Below, one piece after another: positions 6,832 to 12,048 of a DNA stretch of 12,048 nucleotides. Position 1 is the stretch's first letter, and every line of letters begins with the position of its first letter. The notes below the pieces were generated by a model that ran no database searches, was not told where the DNA came from, and was given only the letters and a program-made list of their open reading frames with translations. The stretch is from Methylomonas sp. (GTDB taxonomy: Bacteria > Pseudomonadota > Gammaproteobacteria > Methylococcales > Methylomonadaceae), in the NCBI GenBank assembly GCA_028688235.1, contig JAQTYP010000054.1:1-12048 (forward strand), written 5' to 3'. The position numbers were made by a program, and so were the translations under genes.

Positions 6832-7236
6832 TTAGGGTAAGCCGAAGAAGCCGGCGATAAACAGAACGATAGGATCGGACAAGGGATGGAAAAAGCCCAG
6901 TGTGATTGCGATCAAGGCTATCACGTAAAAACGGCTCCAGACTTCCAGCGATAAATCCTGCCGGCGCCAGAGGAAATGAAAAATCAACCAACTCGCCAGC
7001 CACACGGCCAAGGCCAGGGTTTCCTTTCCGGAGTAGGAACCTATGCTGCCGTCCGGGCCTTTGCCGGTCGAGCCGGGTATCCAATAACCGTAGGAGTGAA
7101 TCAATTTGTCCAGGCCGGGAGATAGCCGGGAAATGTGATGGCTGATCATCAGCGTCATAAAGGCCAGCAATAACGAGAGGCTGGCGGCGACGACCGGGCC
7201 GGAGTATATGGGGGTGGATTCGGGTTTGTTTTGCAT
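6832..7236 (-). CDS. Small polytopic membrane protein, unknown function
   Basis: I place the start at the ATG at 7236 (MQNKPESTP), 14 bases after the upstream stop, giving 134 residues; the longer open frame starting at 7314 would overlap the previous gene heavily. Three hydrophobic segments are seen at about 13-33, 72-90 and 103-130. Histidines lie at or near membrane edges: His33-His34 after the first segment, His47, His87 in the second segment and His117 in FFHPLSDP. A Gly/Ser-rich loop (54-70) probably faces the periplasm. I recognise no family. The FHPLSD stretch faintly recalls HupE/UreJ-type nickel permeases but lacks their full HP-x5-DH signature. Position between another membrane protein and a CopC-like protein suggests a transport or assembly complex. 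Confidence 0.75.
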   Translation of the reverse strand: MQNKPESTPIYSGPVVAASLSLLLAFMTLMISHHISRLSPGLDKLIHSYGYWIPGSTGKGPDGSIGSYSGKETLALAVWLASWLIFHFLWRRQDLSLEVWSRFYVIALIAITLGFFHPLSDPIVLFIAGFFGLP

Positions 7237-7250
7237 CGCTGAATAACTCG

Positions 7251-7820
7251 TCAAACGAAACGCAATTTTGTCAATATCAGGCCGGCTACGAAGCCAAAGA
7301 GCAGAAAGCTCCACGACAGCAGGATGGTGATGCCGACAAACCTTGCAATGTCACGGCGCAACGGGCCGTAGTAATACGATATTGCCGCGGCTGACAGCAT
7401 CAATGGAAACGGAAACAAGGAAACGAATTCCTTGAATTCCATCAGCACGTTATGAAAGAACGGCACCTGCTCCAGTATCCAGTCGCGCGGACCGTTCTGG
7501 CCGCGGTAGCGCATGTAGATCCAGTTGCCGCTGATGGCGCCGGCCAGATTCAGCAAGGTTGCGGCCAGCAACCAGCGGCGTAGCGATTCCAGATGAACCG
7601 GCATGTCCTTGATCAAAGGAATGGCGCGGTGGGTTAGATAAGTACCGACGACTATGGATAGAATTGCGCTGACGCCATGAATGCCGGCTTTCAGACTGTA
7701 TTCGGTCGGATAGAAAAAATTGGCGGCCGGCAGCAATAGCAACAAGGTCGCGGCTATTCCTATCTGGCTGCGGATCATGATCTTGCCGAAATGATCGTGC
7801 AGAAAAACTCCAGTTGACAT
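7251..7820 (-). CDS. Polytopic membrane protein, unknown function, first gene of the minus-strand operon
   Basis: I choose the ATG at 7820 (MSTGVFLHDHFGK) because it follows AGGAA at a good distance on the minus strand; the in-frame ATG at 7859 has no ribosome binding site. The 189-residue product has about five hydrophobic segments (16-36, 43-65, 82-98, 120-149, 160-184). Potential metal ligands cluster near the membrane: His8 and His10 (LHDHF), His48 (GIHG), His64, His76, and His123 with Glu128 and Glu131 (FFHNVLMEFKEF). I recognise no named family. The next gene starts 14 bases after its stop. Its divergent neighbour is nikR, so it is probably the membrane core of a metal-related system; this role is inferred. 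Confidence 0.75.
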   Translation of the reverse strand: MSTGVFLHDHFGKIMIRSQIGIAATLLLLLPAANFFYPTEYSLKAGIHGVSAILSIVVGTYLTHRAIPLIKDMPVHLESLRRWLLAATLLNLAGAISGNWIYMRYRGQNGPRDWILEQVPFFHNVLMEFKEFVSLFPFPLMLSAAAISYYYGPLRRDIARFVGITILLSWSFLLFGFVAGLILTKLRFV

Positions 7821-7908
7821 CGATATTCCTATGTATGTATCTCTTTGGCGGATAGCCATGTAATGTTTTCGCCACCCGCCCAGCCAGACGAGCCAATCAA
7901 GGCTTTGG

Positions 7909-7916
7909 GTTATAAT
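7909..7916. promoter_or_regulatory. Symmetric -10 region between nikR and the minus-strand operon
   Basis: TATAAT at 7911-7916 is a perfect -10 for nikR, 40 bases before its start, though no good -35 is visible. On the opposite strand the overlapping GTTATA (7909-7914) reads TATAAC, a 5-of-6 match for the divergent operon. The symmetry could allow transcription in both directions from one site. I found no clear NikR half-sites in 7821-7956. Confidence 0.45.
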
Positions 7917-7956
7917 CGATCCTTCCTGAAAATAACGATAATGAAAGGAGCCGATT

Positions 7957-8403
7957 TTGGAGCGTTTTACTATTTCCCTCAGCGACGAACTCGCCGCTGA
8001 TTTCGATCATTGGCTGCAAGCGCGCGGCTATGTCAATCGTTCCGAAGCCGTGCGCGATTTGTTGCGCAAGGAAATCGAAACCGAACGCCTTGCCAATGAT
8101 CAAGCTACGCACTGCGTCGCCAGTCTTTCCTATGTCTATAACCATCATGAGCGCAGCCTGGCCGAGCGGCTGACTCATCTGCAGCACCACGCGCACGACT
8201 TGGTGGTTTGCTCCATGCACGTGCATCTCGATCATGAGGACTGTCTGGAATCCTTGTTTCTACGTGGTTCAACCCAGGTCGTGCGCGGATTTGCCGAAAA
8301 AATTTGCGCCGAATCCGGAGTGCGCCATGGTTCCGTCAATCTGGTGCCAGTCGATCCTTCTGCTACGGAACATAGTCATACTCACTTTCATCCGCTGACC
8401 TAG
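7957..8403 (+). CDS. nikR: Nickel-responsive regulator, NikR family
   Basis: NikR is a homotetrameric repressor that binds Ni(II) and then DNA. The 148-residue protein has an N-terminal ribbon-helix-helix domain (ERFTISLSDELAADFDHWL, then NRSEAVRDLLRKEI, residues 2-40) and a C-terminal ACT-like metal domain (SYVYNHHERSLAERL, then VCSMHVHLDHEDCLE). All four high-affinity nickel ligands of E. coli NikR (His76, His87, His89, Cys95) align, here as His77, His88, His90 and Cys96. The His-rich C-terminal tail (EHSHTHFH) is an extra. Translation must start at TTG 7957: AAGGAG lies at 7945-7950, and the nearby ATG at 7941 is out of frame. It diverges from the four-gene metal operon and sits upstream of the TonB receptor it may control. 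Confidence 0.94.
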   Translation: MERFTISLSDELAADFDHWLQARGYVNRSEAVRDLLRKEIETERLANDQATHCVASLSYVYNHHERSLAERLTHLQHHAHDLVVCSMHVHLDHEDCLESLFLRGSTQVVRGFAEKICAESGVRHGSVNLVPVDPSATEHSHTHFHPLT

Positions 8404-8447
8404 ATGCATTTTTTCGCAAAGCTGGCGGTGTGAATAAAATAGTAATC

Positions 8448-8486
8448 ATCATACAAATTATATGATAAATTTCAATTCGTTCATAC
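8448..8486. promoter_or_regulatory. Candidate NikR-type operator and -10 upstream of the TonB receptor
   Basis: Three half-sites occur in AT-rich DNA: TCATAC at 8449-8454, TATGAT at 8461-8466 and TCATAC at 8481-8486. ATCATA (8448-8453) and TATGAT form a perfect inverted pair with a 7-base spacer. ATATGA (8460-8465) and TCATAC (8481-8486) resemble the E. coli NikR operator GTATGA-N16-TCATAC but with a 15-base spacer. TATGAT is also a 5-of-6 match to a -10 box, so a bound repressor would block transcription. Suggestive, not proven. Confidence 0.45.
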
Positions 8487-8552
8487 ATTTTTAAGTGTGG
8501 CATGGCGGATTGATTTTTTGATTAGAACAAGGCAGCAGTTTCAGGAGGTGTG

Positions 8553-10670
8553 ATGCGAGCCGTGGTAAATAATAAAAATAAACATAAATCCCTGGGCATC
8601 GGTATCGGCGTGGCACTGACGCTCGGTTGTACGCTTGCTCAGGCGCATACGATCAGCGAGGGTAAGGTCGAAGAGCTGGAGACGGTGGAGGTCGAAGACG
8701 GCCGGGCGAAGGATTTGATAGGTCTGACAGAGACAGCCTCACAGGGCGAAATCAGTCAGGCGCAGTTCGAATACCGTCCGCTGTCGCGCAACGGCGAGCT
8801 GATCGAAGTGGTGCCGGGCGCCGTTGCGACCCAACACAGCGGTTCCGGCAAGGCCAATCAATATTTCCTGCGCGGATTTAACCTGGATCACGGTACCGAC
8901 TTTACGACCTATGTCGACGGCATCCCGATGAATGCGACGACTCATGCTCATGGCCAGGGTTACATGGACTTGAATAGCATCATTCCTGAGCTGGTCAGCA
9001 AGATCGAGTACGGTAAAGGGCCTTATTATGCGGAAGTAGGGGATTTCTCGGCGGCGGGCTATGCCAAGATGCATACGATGAATAAATTGAACGAGGGTAT
9101 CGTTAAATTCTCGGCCGGTGAATATGATTACTACCGTACCTTGGTGGCCAATTCGAATAAGTTGGGTGACGGCGATTTACTCTATGCGGGCGAATTCAAT
9201 CTCTATAATGGAGCCTGGGTCGTGCCCGAGGACAGCAAGAGATTTAACGGCATGCTGAAATACACCTTGGATCGCCATGATTGGGGTATGTCCATCAACG
9301 GTAAGGCTTATAGCAATAGCTGGGTCGCGACCAATCAGATTCCGCAAGCCGCCGTCGACAGTGGTGCGCTCGGTCTTTATGGCTCGATGGATCCTACGGA
9401 TGGCGGAGAAAGCAACCGTTACAGCTTGTCGAGCAACATCTGGCAATTCGGCGATAATTGGAAGAACGACGCCAATATCTACGCCTTGTATACCGATTTG
9501 AATCTCTATTCCAATTTCAGTGGATTTACCCGTGGCGTGGAAGGTGATCAGATATTGCAGACCGAACGCCGTGTGCAGACCGGTGGTAATTTCGAGCATA
9601 CCCGCTACAACAAAATCCTCGGCTTCGAAATGGATAATAGTGTCGGCGTGCAATTCCGGCATGATGAGATCATGGGTTTGGGATTGTACGAAACCAGTCA
9701 GCGACAAATTCTGAGGACCGTCAGTGCTAGCGATGTCGGAATCAGCACGGTAGGCGCTTATTTCAAAAATCATACGCACTGGCACGAAAAAGTACGCACT
9801 ATTGCTGGTTTGCGTGGCGACTTCATCAATAACGACGTCAGGGTGCGCGACACAGGTAGTGGCTTGGCTAGCGTCGCCGCAGGCAATTCCGGTAGTCGGG
9901 GCAAGGTCATGATCAGTCCTAAGCTTAGTCTGGTTGTAGGTCCTTGGTACGATACCGAATATTTCGTCAATGTCGGTTATGGCTACCATTCCAACGATGC
10001 TCGTGGAACCACCTTACAGTTTAATCCTGTCGACGGTAGCGAGGCCGATGCGAGCGCGGCGAGAATTCGTCCGGCGGCCTGGTCGCGCGGAGGCGAGGCG
10101 GGGATACGCAGTAACTTCATTCCGGGGCTGAATAGCACTTTCGCGTTATGGTACCTGGTATCGAGTCAGGAATTGGTGTTTGTTGGCGACGAAGGGACGA
10201 CGGATATCAATCGTAAGTCCCATCGCTATGGGATAGAATGGACCAATTACTATAAGCCGACCGATTGGTTGACGCTGGATGCGGATTACGCGTTAACCAC
10301 CGCGCGTTATGCCGACGATGGCGCCTATGTGCCTAACTCGGTGGGACGCGTCATCAGCACCGGGGCGACCGTGGTGGCGCCGAACGGTTTGTTCGGCACG
10401 ATTAGATTCAGGCATTTTGGCGTCGTGCCTCTGGATGAGGCAGGGGAGTTTTGGTCCGGAGATACCAATATCGTGAATCTCGGTGCCGGTTATAAGCAGA
10501 AGCAGTTCAAAGTCGAGGTCGATGTCTTCAATATCTTGGGGTCTGAAAGCAACGATATCGCCTATGCCTATGATTACGCCTATCCCAGTGGCGCGGATAC
10601 CGCCGCCGGCATTTTGAAGCATTCTGTCGAGCCCAGGATGGTGAGGGGGACCATTACCGTAAACTTCTAG
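8553..10670 (+). CDS. TonB-dependent outer-membrane receptor, probably for nickel or another metal complex
   Basis: A full-length TonB-dependent receptor of 705 residues. AGGAGG at 8543-8548 precedes the ATG at 8553 by only 4 bases; a GTG at 8550 would be even closer. The signal peptide spans about 1-31 (ending LAQA). A TonB-box-like ETVEV is at 43-47. The plug (about 55-175) includes NQYFLRGFNLDHGTD, YVDGIPMN, the His-containing THAHGQGYMDLN (130-141) and YGKGPYYAEVGDFSAAG. The remainder has barrel-strand spacing and ends in a terminal Phe (TITVNF), the usual outer-membrane assembly signal. His113, His131, His133 and His174 could bind metal. Adjacency to nikR, with NikR-like half-sites in its promoter, argues for nickel, as with H. 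pylori FrpB4; cobalt or copper complexes are alternatives. It ends in a strong terminator. Confidence 0.92.
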   Translation: MRAVVNNKNKHKSLGIGIGVALTLGCTLAQAHTISEGKVEELETVEVEDGRAKDLIGLTETASQGEISQAQFEYRPLSRNGELIEVVPGAVATQHSGSGKANQYFLRGFNLDHGTDFTTYVDGIPMNATTHAHGQGYMDLNSIIPELVSKIEYGKGPYYAEVGDFSAAGYAKMHTMNKLNEGIVKFSAGEYDYYRTLVANSNKLGDGDLLYAGEFNLYNGAWVVPEDSKRFNGMLKYTLDRHDWGMSINGKAYSNSWVATNQIPQAAVDSGALGLYGSMDPTDGGESNRYSLSSNIWQFGDNWKNDANIYALYTDLNLYSNFSGFTRGVEGDQILQTERRVQTGGNFEHTRYNKILGFEMDNSVGVQFRHDEIMGLGLYETSQRQILRTVSASDVGISTVGAYFKNHTHWHEKVRTIAGLRGDFINNDVRVRDTGSGLASVAAGNSGSRGKVMISPKLSLVVGPWYDTEYFVNVGYGYHSNDARGTTLQFNPVDGSEADASAARIRPAAWSRGGEAGIRSNFIPGLNSTFALWYLVSSQELVFVGDEGTTDINRKSHRYGIEWTNYYKPTDWLTLDADYALTTARYADDGAYVPNSVGRVISTGATVVAPNGLFGTIRFRHFGVVPLDEAGEFWSGDTNIVNLGAGYKQKQFKVEVDVFNILGSESNDIAYAYDYAYPSGADTAAGILKHSVEPRMVRGTITVNF

Positions 10671-10688
10671 GCTTGTCGGCTATAGTCG

Positions 10689-10715
10689 GAGGGCGCTTAA
10701 TGCGCCCTCTTTTTT
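10689..10715 (+). terminator. Intrinsic terminator of the TonB receptor gene
   Basis: The perfect 8-base stem GAGGGCGC / GCGCCCTC has a TTAAT loop and is followed by six T (10710-10715). It begins 19 bases after the receptor stop and is a textbook rho-independent terminator. Confidence 0.93.
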
Positions 10716-10727
10716 GTCTTTCTGGCA

Positions 10728-10751
10728 GCCATGAGGCTTAAGCCTCATGGC
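10728..10751. repeat. Perfect 24-base palindrome
   Basis: Each half is GCCATGAGGCTT or its exact reverse complement, with no spacer. It lies 12 bases beyond the receptor's terminator and has no T-run on the + side. It may be a second terminator arm, a protein-binding site or a repeat remnant. Confidence 0.75.
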
Positions 10752-10838
10752 GCTTGTCTCATTATCCAGTCTTTGCCGCGGCGCGGCGTCTTGAGTTGAT
10801 CCACGAATTATGGTCATGAATGCATGGCCCAGAAAAAT

Positions 10839-10900
10839 GAAAATTTTCTGTGGGAGCTATGCCCTCGTCGCGACGGGTACAGCTCCAACGGAAAACTTTC
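10839..10900. repeat. REP/MITE-like inverted repeat
   Basis: The arms 10839-10858 and 10881-10900 match at 17 of 20 positions, with a perfect inner GGAGCT/AGCTCC. The loop contains the self-complementary GTCGCGAC. The TGTGGGAGC edge resembles REP families of gammaproteobacteria. Confidence 0.6.
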
Positions 10901-10920
10901 ATATGCCGAGAGCGATTGCC

Positions 10921-10950
10921 CGGCCTTCATGAACGTTACTGTGAAGGTCG
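10921..10950. repeat. Short hairpin with 9-base arms
   Basis: CGGCCTTCA (10921-10929) pairs with TGAAGGTCG (10942-10950) with one G-U wobble and a 12-base loop. It is part of the repeat-rich stretch. Confidence 0.45.
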
Positions 10951-10963
10951 GAGCTCCTATAGG

Positions 10964-10999
10964 AGACATTGATCGAAGTGGGTGCCGCGATCAATGTCT
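10964..10999 (-). terminator. Strong hairpin just beyond the end of the minus-strand gene
   Basis: The 12-base arms AGACATTGATCG (10964-10975) and CGATCAATGTCT (10988-10999) are perfect, with a 12-base loop. It lies 7 bases past the stop of the gene at 11007-11444, where a transcript-end hairpin would be. Neither side has a T-run, so it may protect a 3' end or be another repeat rather than an intrinsic terminator. Confidence 0.4.
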
Positions 11000-11006
11000 G
11001 ACTGGA

Positions 11007-11444
11007 TTATAGGTCGGGAAGTCCAGTCACGCCTTCGATAGACCAGTTGTCGATATTGTTGGCTCCGGAAAGATCGTCGCCATTTTCATATTGAATGCGG
11101 CAGACATAGTGATAAACCGTACTTGGCGCGTCTTTTGTCGTGATATCGACCTCGGCATTGATGATGTATTCATAGTTGCCGATGCTCCAGGCGTTCAAAG
11201 GTTGGTTGGCAAAGGTGGCTGAATTATCGGGTGTGATCTGTTTATTGACGTAGCTGTTGCAATGCGTAAAGGCGATGGCGGTCATGTCGTTGGAAATAGG
11301 CATGGGATTGGCGTCGTCCTTGCTTTCTACCAGAAATAAATCCGAAGAGGCGATCTCGTACATCCAGGGCATAAAGAGCTTGATTTGGAGTGCGAGCAGG
11401 CCGGCTAAGCAGACTGCAAACAGAATAATCTTTTTTTTGTTCAT
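11007..11444 (-). CDS. Membrane-anchored or exported protein of unknown function upstream of pmoC
   Basis: The 145-residue product starts MNKKKIILFAVCLAGLLALQ, a basic start followed by a hydrophobic segment (about 6-25) typical of a signal anchor. The rest is polar and beta-like, with Cys62 and a second Cys near 113 (YVCRIQYENGDD) that could pair in the periplasm. I recognise no family. The ATG at 11444 has no obvious ribosome binding site and is followed by an A8 run inside the Lys codons, a possible slippage site. It is transcribed away from pmoC and isolated by repeats on its far side. It is probably a real gene, because the N terminus is well formed and the frame covers the whole space. 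Confidence 0.6.
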   Translation of the reverse strand: MNKKKIILFAVCLAGLLALQIKLFMPWMYEIASSDLFLVESKDDANPMPISNDMTAIAFTHCNSYVNKQITPDNSATFANQPLNAWSIGNYEYIINAEVDITTKDAPSTVYHYVCRIQYENGDDLSGANNIDNWSIEGVTGLPDL

Positions 11445-11583
11445 GGTTTGTGGTGTCAGGTGTTGTAGTGTTGATTGGAGCTAACTCTGCGAGAATTCTA
11501 GCAAAAAATAAATAGGCGCGGTAAGCGTTCGTAAGGTGATGATAGCGAGCCGCGCGATCTCACAGGAAAAAGCGCAAATTGTC

Positions 11584-11611
11584 TTGACAAGGAATATCGA
11601 ACTGGTAGACT
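11584..11611 (+). promoter_or_regulatory. Sigma70-like promoter of the pmo operon
   Basis: A perfect -35 TTGACA (11584-11589), a 16-base spacer, and a -10 TAGACT (11606-11611, 4 of 6). Transcription would start near 11618, leaving a leader of about 110 bases before pmoC. A sigma70-type promoter for pmoCAB agrees with what is reported for methanotrophs. Confidence 0.65.
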
Positions 11612-11686
11612 TCAGAGCACTTTCAGGGATGGGGGTGGATCATGCATTCATGTGTGATTCGGTATAACAGGAAACAACAAAGAATT

Positions 11687-11708
11687 CCCGGCTGAGCCGG
11701 GGCTTTTT
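11687..11708 (+). terminator. Terminator-like hairpin in the pmoC leader
   Basis: CCCGGC (11687-11692) and GCCGGG (11696-11701) form a stable 6-base stem with a TGA loop, followed by GCTTTTT (T5 at 11704-11708). It sits downstream of the promoter and 20 bases before the pmoC ATG. It could attenuate transcription, mark an RNA processing site or stabilise the abundant pmo mRNA. Confidence 0.5.
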
Positions 11709-11717
11709 AAATCTTTT

Positions 11718-11724
11718 AGGAGGT
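11718..11724 (+). promoter_or_regulatory. Strong ribosome binding site of pmoC
   Basis: AGGAGGT, a full Shine-Dalgarno match, is 4 bases before the ATG at 11729 and lies immediately after the leader hairpin. It decides the pmoC start. Confidence 0.85.
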
Positions 11725-11728
11725 AGAA

Positions 11729-12048
11729 ATGGCTGCTACAACTGAATCAGTTAAGGCTGATGCTGCGGAAGCACCGCTTTTAAACAAAAAAAACCTGACA
11801 CTAGGCATCTTGCTGTATCTGGTTTTTTATTCTTTCATTCGTTGGTACGAAGGTGTCTATGGCTGGTCCGCTGGTCTTGACTCATTTGCTCCAGAGTTTG
11901 AAACATACTGGATGAACATGCTGTACATCGAGATCGTTGCCGAAGTTATCCTGTTCGCAGGTATCAACGGTTACATCTGGAAAACTCGTGATCGTAAAGT
12001 TATGTCAATCACTCCACGTGAAGAACTGCGTCGTCATTTCACACACTG
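11729..12048 (+). CDS. pmoC: Particulate methane monooxygenase subunit C (partial, 5' end)
   Basis: PmoC is an integral membrane subunit of the copper enzyme that oxidises methane to methanol. The window holds the first 106 residues. The sequence is characteristic of type I methanotrophs: MAATTESVKADAAEAPLLNK, then a first membrane segment (about 22-36), RWYEGVYGWSAGLDSFAPEFETYW, a second segment (about 65-83), and KTRDRKVMSITPREELRRHFTH. The copper-ligand region of PmoC lies beyond the window. Codon use shifts sharply to preferred codons such as CGT, GGT and CTG, less GC-rich than the neighbours, as expected for one of the most highly expressed genes of a methanotroph. pmoA and pmoB are expected downstream. 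Ammonia monooxygenase AmoC is the only serious alternative and fits less well. Confidence 0.96.
   Translation, partial: MAATTESVKADAAEAPLLNKKNLTLGILLYLVFYSFIRWYEGVYGWSAGLDSFAPEFETYWMNMLYIEIVAEVILFAGINGYIWKTRDRKVMSITPREELRRHFTH

Larger units (their letters stand above)
10671..11006. other. 336-base gene-free region filled with inverted repeats
   Basis: No believable gene lies here. It holds the receptor's terminator (10689-10715), a perfect palindrome (10728-10751), a long REP-like inverted repeat (10839-10900), a 9-base hairpin (10921-10950), a 12-base palindrome CTCCTATAGGAG (10954-10965) and a 12-base hairpin (10964-10999). The open frame at 10824-11012 is made of these repeats. Confidence 0.7.

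Noticed and set aside
7821..7859. Thirteen-residue N-terminal extension of the first minus-strand membrane protein (ATG at 7859)
   Set aside because: No ribosome binding site precedes it, whereas AGGAA precedes the ATG at 7820.
8404..8552. Cobalamin riboswitch upstream of the TonB receptor (BtuB-type)
   Set aside because: The interval is short and AT-rich and shows no B12-box; the NikR-like half-sites fit it better.
9177..9989. Long minus-strand open frame inside the TonB receptor gene
   Set aside because: It is a shadow frame of a well-supported receptor gene, with no start signal or domain of its own.
10824..11012. A 62-codon open frame
   Set aside because: It is composed of REP-like repeats and hairpins and has no coding signal.
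10815..11652. The 12-mer CATGAATGCATG at 10815-10826 and its reverse complement at 11641-11652, as ends of a mobile element around the orphan gene
   Set aside because: A matching 12-mer is expected several times by chance in 12 kb, the match does not extend, and no target duplication or transposase is seen.

Overview
The window looks like chromosomal DNA of an aerobic gammaproteobacterial (type I, Methylococcales) methanotroph. The main evidence is the last gene, the 5' part of pmoC, which encodes a particulate methane monooxygenase subunit with the family's typical N-terminal sequence. The genus cannot be fixed from this sequence; Methylomonas, Methylobacter or Methylomicrobium-like organisms are all plausible.

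Region 1 (1-5718, + strand) is a late cobalamin locus. After the tail of an unrecognised membrane protein comes a universal stress protein gene that overlaps cobU. Then come cobT, a small TM2-domain protein, an intergenic region with two dispersed inverted repeats and a hairpin, and a tightly overlapping cobS-bluB-cobQ block. Together these encode lower-ligand synthesis (BluB, oxygen-dependent), lower-ligand activation (CobT), nucleotide-loop assembly (CobU, CobS) and cobyric acid amidation (CobQ). No cobalamin riboswitch was seen.

Region 2 (5824-10670) looks like a metal-acquisition locus. Four overlapping or nearly abutting minus-strand genes encode a polytopic membrane protein, a second small polytopic protein, a CopC-like periplasmic protein that lacks a key copper ligand, and a membrane-anchored periplasmic protein. 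They diverge from a nikR regulator with all four nickel ligands and a TTG start. nikR is followed by a TonB-dependent outer-membrane receptor whose promoter region carries TCATAC/TATGA half-sites reminiscent of NikR operators. I infer an envelope-spanning nickel (or cobalt) uptake module in which the inner-membrane step may be carried out by the unrecognised four-gene set. This is the best candidate here for an undescribed system.

Region 3 (10671-12048) starts with a strong intrinsic terminator, followed by about 300 bases crowded with inverted repeats. A lone minus-strand gene for a membrane-anchored protein of unknown function comes next. Last is the pmoC promoter and leader, with a sigma70-like promoter and a terminator-like hairpin just before the ribosome binding site, and then the start of pmoC, which runs off the window.
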